Below, piece by piece: positions 1 to 7,745 of a stretch of 47,229 nucleotides of DNA. The notes below the pieces were generated by a model. It was not told where the DNA came from, ran no database searches, and was given only the letters and a program-made list of their open reading frames with translations. Location: positions 1-47,229 of the forward strand of contig CBDUSI010000019.1 of the NCBI GenBank assembly GCA_965370045.1, written 5' to 3'. The position numbers and the translations under genes were made by a program. This DNA comes from CAZONU01 sp965370045. Its GTDB lineage: Bacteria; Planctomycetota; SZUA-567; JAKLDR01. Positions within the stretch are counted from its first letter, which is position 1. Each line of letters begins with the position of its first letter.

Positions 1-2112
1 GGCAGCTCCGACGAGAGCTCCCTGCAGTGGTGCTCGGTAGAGGAGTCCGACATCCACCTGGAGGGCGGCGACGAGCCCCACAACTTCGCGATCATCTCCG
101 GCGACGGTTCGAAGTCGATTCACCACAACCTCGTCGCCCACCACCACGACCGCGCGCCCTACGCCCAGGGTCACCCGATCGACTTCCGCAACAACACTCT
201 CTACAACGTATTCAGCGGGATCATCTACATCTTCGGCAAGGAAGACACGATAAGCGCCGTGGGCAACTACGGCAAGCCCGGTCCCGGCGGGCTGATCGGC
301 AACCGCATCCAGATGTCGCCGACCACCATGGCCTGGCCAACGCTGATGCCCAACCGCAAGCGGGGGCGCATGCATTTCGCGGGGAACTACCACGAGGACC
401 TGGGCGGATACGCCCAGCGTTGGAAGCCCAACGACCGGACGGTGACCAAGCTTTTCGCCAATTACGCGCCGGTCAGGACCCACACCGCCGAGGAGGCCTA
501 CGAGTTGGCCCTGGCCCACGCCGGGTGCCTGCCGCGCGACTCGGTCAGCGCGCGGACCATCGCCGAGGTGAAGACCGGCACGGGCTACTGGGGCGTGAAC
601 GGCGCCGAGGGCGGCCCGATGGAAGGGCTCACCCCCGGCAAGGCCCCGGCTGACGGCGACGACGACGGCATGCCCGACGAGTGGGAAAAGGCCCACAAGC
701 TCGACCCCAACACCGCCGACAACAACAAGATCGTCCCCGCGGGGGCATCGCTGGGCGACCGCCACAAGGGCTACACCTACATCGAGTACTACATCAACGA
801 ACTGGCCGACCTCAAGATCGCTGCGGCCCTCACGCAAGCGCGGTTGGACCAGAGCAAGCCCAAGCCCTGGGACAAGCCGGCCAACAAGCTCAACTCCGGC
901 TCCATGCCCCACAAGACACTTGACGAGATGGTGAAGGCCATCCGCGAGCAGACCGAGGCCATGAGGGGTAACACCAACCCGGCATGGTACGCGGTCCAGC
1001 AGCTCCTAAATATGGGCGAGAAGGGCAAGCCCGCGGTGCCGGAGCTGATCAAGATCCTCGAGGCGAGCAAGACCATACGCACTGCCAGCTTTGCGGCCTG
1101 GGCCCTGGGAGCCATCGGCCCGTCGGCCAAGGAAGCCGTGCCAGCTCTCACGGCCGCCCTGGGGAAGAAGTTCGAGTCGCCCGCCAAGAAGTTCAAGCCC
1201 TTCCGCACCCAGGGTTTCATTGCCTGGGCGCTGGGGCGCATCGGGCCCGACGCCAAGGCGGCGGTGCCCGCGCTGGCCAAGAAGCTGAGCAGCCGGCGTC
1301 CCCGCAACAAGCAGGCCGCAGCCTGGGCGCTGAGTCAGATGGGTCCGGACGCCAAGGGGGCGATGTCCGCCTTGATCGCGGCGCTGGGCAGCGACTCGAC
1401 CACCCGGGCCCACGCGGTAAAGGCCCTGGTCAACATCGGCGAGCCAGCGATCAGCGGGCTCACCGGCGCGCTGGGTGGCCGCCGCGGCGCCTCCGGCGCC
1501 GTCAAGGCGCTGGGGCTCATCGGCCCCAAAGCCAGGGGGGCCGTTCCTGGCCTCATCAAGCTGCTTGGCAACCCCGACCGCATGGTGCGCAGCAGGGCCG
1601 CACTGGCCCTGGCCAGAATCGACCCCGCCGCGGCGGGCGCTGCCCTGGCCGGTGCGCTGGCGGACAAGGAAGTCAGCGTGCGCCACAGCGTTGCCCGCGC
1701 GCTCGGCGAGGCCGGTCCGGCTGCGAGCGGAGCGGTTTCCGCGCTGGTAAAGGCCCTCGGCGACGAGCGCAAGGAGGTCAAGCGCGCCGCGGCCCTGGCT
1801 CTGGGCGGGATAGGCAAGGCGGCGGTGCCGGCGCTGGTCATGGCGCTCTCGGGCGGCGACCCGTTCGTCCGCAAGTACGCGGCGCGTGCCCTGGGCAACG
1901 TGGGGGCCGACGCCAGGGGCGGGGTGGACGCGCTGGTAAAGGCCCTCGGCGGGAAGGATGCCGAAGTCCGCCGGGAGGCGGTCTGGTCGCTGGCGCTCAT
2001 CGGGCCGGCGGCCAAGGGGGCCGCCGACGCTCTCACTAAGGCCCAGAAGGACGACAGTGACTATGTGGTCCGCTTCGCCGCCGCCGAGGCGCTGAAGCGG
2101 GCGAACCAGTAG
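1..2112 (+). CDS. Pectate-lyase-like (PL1-type) / HEAT-repeat fusion, 5' truncated
   Basis: This is the first of five tandem paralogues. The reading frame is open from base 1, so the gene begins upstream of the window and 703 residues are visible. The visible N-terminus is the second half of a right-handed beta-helix like that of PL1 pectate lyases: an SIHHNL-type strand, then R-A-P at residues 51-53 (the R-x-P of PL1, where Arg is the expected catalytic base), then DFRNN. A D-x-D-x-DGMPDEWEKAH motif (near residue 219) resembles thrombospondin-3/EF-hand calcium loops found at the C-terminus of many bacterial pectate lyases. From about residue 320 to the end are roughly ten HEAT repeats (AVPAL..AL / VR..AA.ALG.IGP). 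The substrate is unknown; pectate is only the family's best-known one. Export is inferred from the paralogues, whose signal peptides are visible. Confidence 0.85.
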   Translation, partial: GSSDESSLQWCSVEESDIHLEGGDEPHNFAIISGDGSKSIHHNLVAHHHDRAPYAQGHPIDFRNNTLYNVFSGIIYIFGKEDTISAVGNYGKPGPGGLIGNRIQMSPTTMAWPTLMPNRKRGRMHFAGNYHEDLGGYAQRWKPNDRTVTKLFANYAPVRTHTAEEAYELALAHAGCLPRDSVSARTIAEVKTGTGYWGVNGAEGGPMEGLTPGKAPADGDDDGMPDEWEKAHKLDPNTADNNKIVPAGASLGDRHKGYTYIEYYINELADLKIAAALTQARLDQSKPKPWDKPANKLNSGSMPHKTLDEMVKAIREQTEAMRGNTNPAWYAVQQLLNMGEKGKPAVPELIKILEASKTIRTASFAAWALGAIGPSAKEAVPALTAALGKKFESPAKKFKPFRTQGFIAWALGRIGPDAKAAVPALAKKLSSRRPRNKQAAAWALSQMGPDAKGAMSALIAALGSDSTTRAHAVKALVNIGEPAISGLTGALGGRRGASGAVKALGLIGPKARGAVPGLIKLLGNPDRMVRSRAALALARIDPAAAGAALAGALADKEVSVRHSVARALGEAGPAASGAVSALVKALGDERKEVKRAAALALGGIGKAAVPALVMALSGGDPFVRKYAARALGNVGADARGGVDALVKALGGKDAEVRREAVWSLALIGPAAKGAADALTKAQKDDSDYVVRFAAAEALKRANQ

Positions 2113-2217
2113 CGATTCGGGAGGATAGGTGATGCGGGTTCATTTCTCACTAGGGTTGCCGTGTGTCTTCTTGCTGTCTGCGCTTGGAGTCACCATGGCC
2201 GGAGAGACGCCAGCCAA
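2032..2217 (+). repeat. 186-bp exact repeat across a gene junction, copy A
   Basis: Bases 2032-2217 are identical to 4769-4954 (offset 2737). The block holds the last 24 codons or so of the first paralogue, its stop, the 19-base spacer with the ribosome site, and the signal peptide of the second paralogue. It ends just before the mature beta-helix opening. Similarity continues further upstream with scattered substitutions. Confidence 0.95.
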
Positions 2218-4849
2218 CAAGCTGCCGGCCTTCCCGGGTGCGGAGGGCTACGGGGCCGTCGCCAAAGGTGGCCGGGGCGGCAAGGTCTACAAGGTTACCA
2301 ACCTGAACCCGTCGGGCCCGGGCTCGCTGCAGGAGGCCTGCAAGGCCGAGGGGCCGCGCATCGTGGTCTTCGAGGTCAGCGGGGTGATAACCCCCAACTG
2401 CCGCAGCGGGGGCAAGAACTGGCTTTCGATCAAGCCGTCCTTCATCACCATCGCCGGGCAGACCGCGCCGGGCGCGGGCATCACCATCAACGGCATGGTC
2501 TCCAGCTATCGCTCGACGAGTAACGGAGAGAAGAAGCGGGTGGTGACCGACCTGATCATGCGCTTTATTCGGATCAGGCCGCAGTCGCCCAGCGGCGGCC
2601 GAGCCAGCAATCTTAGAGGCATGGAGAACAAGGCCAAACGGGCCATCTTCGACCACGTCTCGGCCTCCTGGAGCACCGACGACTGCTTCTGTCTGGGCTC
2701 CGGCCCGACAACTGCCCAGTGGTGTGCGATTGAGGAGTCTGACATCCACCTGGAAGGCGGTGACGAACCCCACAACTTCGCCATGCTGATGACCGGCAGC
2801 GGACACCAGCCTCTGAGCATTCACCATTCGCTGATTGCCCATCACAACGACCGCACGCCGGAGTGCGGCACGGCCCCCACCGACTTCCGCAACAATATCG
2901 TCTACAACGGGAGCAGCGGGAGGTTCACCCACAAGTCCGGGCCGATCAGCTGCGTCGGCAACTACCTCAAGGCCGGACCGGGCGGCCTGATCGGCAGGCG
3001 CGCCTACCGCCCGCCGCTGACTGCGGGCCTGCCGACGTTGAGCTTCAAGAAGGGCAGGAACTTCTACGGGGACGGCAACTATCGGCACTTCAGTGCCGGC
3101 TATACCGACCCGTGGAAAGGGAAGGTCAGGAAAAAGGACCACGATGTTCACCCAGCGGTTACCACCCATACCGCCGAAGAGGCCTACGAGCTGGTCCTGG
3201 CCCACGCTGGCGGCCTGCCTCGCGATGTGGTAAGCACTCGAACTTCTGTTGAGGTTGCTACTGGCACGGGATACCGGGGTTACAACGGTTCGCCCGGAGG
3301 GCTCATGGAAGGGCTGACCCCCGGCAAGGCCCCCAAGGACTCCGACAACGATGGCATGCCCGACGAGTGGGAGAAGGCCCACAAGCTCGATCCTGCCGAC
3401 CCGGCTGATAACAACAAGATTGTCCCCGCCGGGGCTTCGCCCGGCGACCGGCACAAGGACTACACCTGGATCGAGTACTACATCAACGAGCTGGCCGACC
3501 TCAAGGTGGCCGCGGTGCTCACCCGCGCGCGGCTGGACAGGAAGCCGGTCAAGCCCTGGGACAAGCCGGCCAACGAGCTTTCACCCGGTTCGGCGCCGCA
3601 CAAGTCGCTGGAGAGCATCGTCAAGGCCATCGCCGAGCAGGATGCGAACCGCCAGAAAGACAAGCGGCGCAAGTACAGCACCAGCTCGGCCTGGTACGCG
3701 GTGCAGCAGCTCAGCCGGATGGGCGAGAAGGCCAAGCCGGCGGTGCCCGAGTTCGTCAAGATGCTCCAGAAGGGCAAGGCCGACCCGCGCCAGACCTGCT
3801 ACGGCGCCTGGGCGCTGGGGGCCATCGGCCCGGCGGCCAAGGACGCCGTGCCCGAACTGATCAAGGCGCTGGAGGCCGAGCAGAACATGGTCAGTGCCAA
3901 GTGGTCCTTCAAACCCTACGGGTTCATCGCCTGGGCGCTGGGGCGCATCGGCATGTCGGAGGAGCAGGCCAGGAAGGCCGCGCCGGTGCTGGCCAAGAAA
4001 ATGCTGGGGGCCGACGCGCGGGCCCATAATGGAGCGGCCTGGGCGCTGAGCAAAGCGCCCGCCGCCGCGGCGGAAGTCATGCCCGACCTCATCAAAGCCC
4101 TGGGAGTGCAGGGGTTTCCGAGCGAGTACACCAGCTACCACGCCGCCCAGGCGCTCGCTGCGGTGGGAGAACCCGCTATTGACGGTCTGATCAAGGCGGC
4201 CGGGGGCTCGGGTATCGCCGCGGCCAACGCCGCGCAGGCCCTGGGCTGGATGGGTCCGAAGGCCAAGGCCGCGGTGCCCGCGCTCGCCAAGGCCCTGGCG
4301 AGCGGCGACGTACCAGTGAAGATCCGCGCCGCGCAGGCCCTGCCCGAGATCGATCCGTCCGCCGCGGGCACCATTGAAGCCCTGGGCAAGGCCCTGGGTG
4401 ACGGCGCTTACGGAGTGCGCTGCGAGGCGGCGCGTTCCATCGCGAAGTGTGGCCCGGCGGCCAAGGGCGCGATACCGGCGCTCCAGAAGGCCCTGGCTGA
4501 CGAGCGCCGGGAGGTCAAGCGCGCGGCGGCCCTGGCTCTGGGCGGGATCGGCAAGGCGGCCCTGCCCGCGCTTCAGAAGGCGCTCGCCGGTTCCGACTCC
4601 TTCGTCCGCAAGTACGCCGCGCGCGCGCTGGGCAACGTCGGCAAGGATGCTGCCGGTGCAGTTGACGCGTTGGCAAAGGCCCTGAGCGACACCGACGCCG
4701 AGGTGCGCCGCGAGGCGGCCTGGTCGCTGGCGCTCATCGGGCCGGCGGCCAAGGGGGCCGGCGACGCGCTCACTAAGGCCCAGAAGGACGACAGTGACTA
4801 TGTGGTCCGCTTCGCCGCCGCCGAGGCGCTGAAGCGGGCGAACCAGTAG
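2132..4849 (+). CDS. Secreted PL1-type pectate-lyase-like / HEAT-repeat protein
   Basis: Predicted exported protein of 905 residues. A signal peptide (1-24) is followed by the FPGAEGYGA..GGRGG..YKVTNLN.SGPGSL signature that opens many bacterial PL1 lyases, then the beta-helix with an FDHVSASWS strand and R-T-P at 241-243 (expected catalytic Arg). A calcium-loop-like DSDNDGMPDEW motif lies near residue 403. A HEAT solenoid runs from about 518 to the C-terminus. The ATG at 2132 is preferred because GGGAGGA (2119-2125) sits 6 bases upstream; a GTG at 2129 directly before it is the alternative. Its last 60 or so bases, the spacer and the signal peptide of the next gene duplicate exactly the boundary before it. 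The fold is well supported; substrate and activity are inferred. Confidence 0.88.
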   Translation: MRVHFSLGLPCVFLLSALGVTMAGETPANKLPAFPGAEGYGAVAKGGRGGKVYKVTNLNPSGPGSLQEACKAEGPRIVVFEVSGVITPNCRSGGKNWLSIKPSFITIAGQTAPGAGITINGMVSSYRSTSNGEKKRVVTDLIMRFIRIRPQSPSGGRASNLRGMENKAKRAIFDHVSASWSTDDCFCLGSGPTTAQWCAIEESDIHLEGGDEPHNFAMLMTGSGHQPLSIHHSLIAHHNDRTPECGTAPTDFRNNIVYNGSSGRFTHKSGPISCVGNYLKAGPGGLIGRRAYRPPLTAGLPTLSFKKGRNFYGDGNYRHFSAGYTDPWKGKVRKKDHDVHPAVTTHTAEEAYELVLAHAGGLPRDVVSTRTSVEVATGTGYRGYNGSPGGLMEGLTPGKAPKDSDNDGMPDEWEKAHKLDPADPADNNKIVPAGASPGDRHKDYTWIEYYINELADLKVAAVLTRARLDRKPVKPWDKPANELSPGSAPHKSLESIVKAIAEQDANRQKDKRRKYSTSSAWYAVQQLSRMGEKAKPAVPEFVKMLQKGKADPRQTCYGAWALGAIGPAAKDAVPELIKALEAEQNMVSAKWSFKPYGFIAWALGRIGMSEEQARKAAPVLAKKMLGADARAHNGAAWALSKAPAAAAEVMPDLIKALGVQGFPSEYTSYHAAQALAAVGEPAIDGLIKAAGGSGIAAANAAQALGWMGPKAKAAVPALAKALASGDVPVKIRAAQALPEIDPSAAGTIEALGKALGDGAYGVRCEAARSIAKCGPAAKGAIPALQKALADERREVKRAAALALGGIGKAALPALQKALAGSDSFVRKYAARALGNVGKDAAGAVDALAKALSDTDAEVRREAAWSLALIGPAAKGAGDALTKAQKDDSDYVVRFAAAEALKRANQ

Positions 4850-4954
4850 CGATTCGGGAGGATAGGTGATGCGGGTTCATTTCTCACTAGGGTTGCCGTG
4901 TGTCTTCTTGCTGTCTGCGCTTGGAGTCACCATGGCCGGAGAGACGCCAGCCAA
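4769..4954 (+). repeat. 186-bp exact repeat across a gene junction, copy B
   Basis: Identical to 2032-2217. It joins the 3' end of the second paralogue to the signal peptide of the third. Identity stops where the mature protein begins, so the exported domain differs while the export signal and preceding C-terminus do not. Confidence 0.95.
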
Positions 4955-7661
4955 GCCCAAGTTGCCGGCCTTCCCCGGCGCGGAGGGCTTCGGGGCCATC
5001 GCCACCGGGGGCCGTGGCGGTAAGGTCATCAAAGTCACGAACCTGAACCCCAAGGGGCCGGGTTCGCTCCAGTGGGCCTGCAGCCAGAAAGGCCCGAAGA
5101 TCATCGTCTTCGAGGTCAGCGGCGTCATCACGCCCGCGAACCGGAACGACCGCAAGGGCCGCAATTACCTGGCCCTCAGACGAGACAACATCACCATCGC
5201 CGGGCAGACGGCGCCCGGAGCCGGGATCACCATCATCGGTTCAGTTAATTCGCAAAAGCCGGACAGAACCCAGAAGGAAAGACCCAAAATTAACAGCGAC
5301 TACAGCAGGGCCGGCCGAGACACAAACATCGAAAACGTCATCATTCGCTTCCTCCGCATCAGGGCCAATGGCAAGTCCGCCATCAGCCCAGGTAGGTCCA
5401 AGCGGATCATGGTGGACCACGTCTCCGGCTCCTGGGGCTCCGACCAGGGCTTCAACGCATGCAGCACAAAGAACTTCACCTACCAGTGGTGCGCCAACGA
5501 AGAAACCGACCCCTTCCTGGAGGGTAGCGAGCCGCACGGCTTTGCCATGCTCAACAGCTACAGCCCCGACGGAACGCTCTCGCTCCACCACAATTTTATT
5601 GTCAGTCATACCGGCCGCTCGCCTTGCATCGACACCACCTACCGCCCGGACTTCATCAACAACGTGATGTACAACGTGGGCTTTGTCGAGCGCTTCATGA
5701 GGTGGCTGTATTCGCGCAAGTACCCGGACAAGCCTTTCGCCAAGTACAACATCATCGGCAACTACTACAAGGATGGCCCCGGGGGGATGATCGGCGTGCG
5801 CGCCCACATTCCGCCGGACACCAGTTCCCAGCAGGGCTTTGCGCCCACGGGAGCCTGCAAGTACTTCTTTGACGGCAACCGCTTTGCGTGGGAGGGGTAC
5901 GCCGGCAAGGAGCGGTACTCCGGCGCCAGGTCCAAGTATCTGGCCGAGAAGCGCTGGCCGACCAGCCCCCACGAGATCACCACCCACACCGCCGAGGAGG
6001 CCTACGAGCTGCAGATGGCCCAGGTCGGCTGCCTGCCGCGCGACTCGGTCAGCGCGCGCCTGGTGGCCGAGGCCCGCACCGGCACCGGCTCCTGGGGCGT
6101 GCACGCGCCCGACGCCGGGCTGATGGAGGGGCTCACTCCCGGGAAGGCCCCCGCCGACACCGACAATGACGGGATGCCCGACGCATGGGAGAAAGCCCAC
6201 AAGCTGAACCCCAATGACCCCGCGGACAACATCAAGACAGTGCCCGCCGGGGCATCGCCGGGCGACCGCCACAAGGGCTACAACTGGATCGAGTACTACA
6301 TCAACGAGTGCGCCGACATCAAGATCGCCGAGGCCCTCACCCGCGCGCGACTGGACCGGACGCCCCCCAAGCCCTGGGACAAGCCCGCCAACAAGCTTTC
6401 TCCCCGGGTAGCCATCCACAAGTCCCTGGACGAGATGGTCAAGGCCATCCAGGAGCAGAACGCGGAACGCGCCAAGGACAAGAGGAAAGCGCGGAGGTTG
6501 TTCCCCGCCTGGTGCGCCATCCAGCAGCTCAGCCGCATGGGCGAGAAGGCGGCGCCGGCCGTCCCGGAACTGGCCAAGGGTCTGTCCGCAGGAAAGGCCG
6601 ATCCCCGCGCGGTGACCTTCGCCGCCTGGGCGCTGGGAGGCATCGGCCCGGCCGCCAAGGCCGCGGTGCCCCAACTCATAATGGCCCTGAAGGGCGAGCA
6701 GGGCTCCGAAGGCGGGAGGACGGACTTCCGCCCCCGCGGCTTCATCGCCTGGGCGCTGGGTCGCATCGGCATGAACGCGGGCCAGGCCGCGGAGGCGGTG
6801 CCGGTCCTGGCCAAGCTGCTCGGGGGAGGGGAGCGGCGAGCCTGGAACAACTCCGCCTGGACGCTCAGCCGCGTGGGCAAGGCCGCCAAGCCGGCGATGC
6901 CCGCGCTCACGGGCGCGCTGAACAAGAGGGGTTTCGCGGGGTACTTCTCCGCTCGGGCCCTGGCTAACATCGGCAAGCCGGCGGTCCCGGGCCTGGTGAA
7001 GGCCCTGGCGGGCCGCGACGCGACCACACGCGCCAACGCCGCAAGGGCGCTGGGCTGGATGGGTTCCGAGGGCAAGGGCGGGGTCGCTGCGCTCATCACG
7101 CAGCTTAAGAAGGACTCCTCCGGGATTGTCCGTGGCCGCGTGGCTCTGGCCTTGGCCGAGATAGCCCCCTCCGCCGCGGGCGTAACCGCGGCGCTCGCGG
7201 GAGCGCTGAGCGATCCCTTCCTGGACGTGCGCGTGAGTGCGGCGCACGCGTTGGGCCGCTGTGGCCCTGCGGCGGCCGGCGCGATCCCCGCCCTGGAGAA
7301 GGCGTTCGGGGACAAGCGTAAGGAGGTCAAGCGCGCCGCGGCGTTGGCTCTGGGCGGGATCGGCAAGGCCGCTATCCCCGCGCTCAAGAAGGCCCTCGCG
7401 GGGGGAGATCCCTTCGTCCGCAAGTACGCCGCGCGCGCGTTGGGCAACGTCGGCAAGGATGCCTCCGCCGCCGTTGACGTCCTGGTCAAGGCCCTGAGTG
7501 ACGCCAACGCCGAGGTGCGCCGGGAGGCCGTCTGGTCGCTGGCGCTGATCGGGCCGGGGGCCGGGAGCGCGGCCGGGGCGTTGAAGAAAGCGCAGTCCGG
7601 TGGCGCCGATTACGTCGTCCGCTACGCGGCCGGCGTGGCGCTGAAGGAGCTACGGAAATGA
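4869..7661 (+). CDS. Secreted PL1-type pectate-lyase-like / HEAT-repeat protein
   Basis: Third paralogue, 930 residues, with the same plan: a signal peptide identical to the previous gene's, FPGAEGFGA..GGRGG opening, beta-helix with VDHVSGSWGSD, R-S-P at about 250-252, calcium-loop-like DTDNDGMPDAWEKAH near 430, and HEAT repeats from about 544 to the end. A long, basic, AT-richer insertion at about residues 124-155 sits where the paralogues have short variable loops. The ATG at 4869 has the same GGGAGGA ribosome site as the gene before; GTG 4866 is the alternative. The stop overlaps the next start (ATGA at 7658-7661), so the two are probably translationally coupled. The middle of the gene is clearly diverged from its neighbours although both ends are shared. 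Confidence 0.88.
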   Translation: MRVHFSLGLPCVFLLSALGVTMAGETPAKPKLPAFPGAEGFGAIATGGRGGKVIKVTNLNPKGPGSLQWACSQKGPKIIVFEVSGVITPANRNDRKGRNYLALRRDNITIAGQTAPGAGITIIGSVNSQKPDRTQKERPKINSDYSRAGRDTNIENVIIRFLRIRANGKSAISPGRSKRIMVDHVSGSWGSDQGFNACSTKNFTYQWCANEETDPFLEGSEPHGFAMLNSYSPDGTLSLHHNFIVSHTGRSPCIDTTYRPDFINNVMYNVGFVERFMRWLYSRKYPDKPFAKYNIIGNYYKDGPGGMIGVRAHIPPDTSSQQGFAPTGACKYFFDGNRFAWEGYAGKERYSGARSKYLAEKRWPTSPHEITTHTAEEAYELQMAQVGCLPRDSVSARLVAEARTGTGSWGVHAPDAGLMEGLTPGKAPADTDNDGMPDAWEKAHKLNPNDPADNIKTVPAGASPGDRHKGYNWIEYYINECADIKIAEALTRARLDRTPPKPWDKPANKLSPRVAIHKSLDEMVKAIQEQNAERAKDKRKARRLFPAWCAIQQLSRMGEKAAPAVPELAKGLSAGKADPRAVTFAAWALGGIGPAAKAAVPQLIMALKGEQGSEGGRTDFRPRGFIAWALGRIGMNAGQAAEAVPVLAKLLGGGERRAWNNSAWTLSRVGKAAKPAMPALTGALNKRGFAGYFSARALANIGKPAVPGLVKALAGRDATTRANAARALGWMGSEGKGGVAALITQLKKDSSGIVRGRVALALAEIAPSAAGVTAALAGALSDPFLDVRVSAAHALGRCGPAAAGAIPALEKAFGDKRKEVKRAAALALGGIGKAAIPALKKALAGGDPFVRKYAARALGNVGKDASAAVDVLVKALSDANAEVRREAVWSLALIGPGAGSAAGALKKAQSGGADYVVRYAAGVALKELRK

Positions 7662-7745
7662 TGTTCCCGGGCAAGCACGTCCTCGGTGCGTTCGCCGGGG
7701 CCCTATTCCTGTGGACGGCCGCGGGCCGGGGGGCGGAGAAATGGA
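7407..7745 (+). repeat. 339-bp exact repeat across a gene junction, copy A
   Basis: Bases 7407-7745 are identical to 10172-10510 (offset 2765). The block covers the last three HEAT repeats of the third paralogue, the ATGA overlap, and the complete signal peptide of the fourth. Confidence 0.95.

Noticed and set aside
1000..2100. Regularly spaced DNA repeats resembling an array (CRISPR or tandem repeat)
   Set aside because: The periodicity is that of HEAT-repeat codons (about 110-120 bases, degenerate), with no identical repeats or unique spacers.
5241..7247. Very long minus-strand open frames opposite the plus-strand genes
   Set aside because: They arise from the extreme GC bias at third codon positions. 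They lack domains and ribosome sites and mirror the repeats of the real genes.
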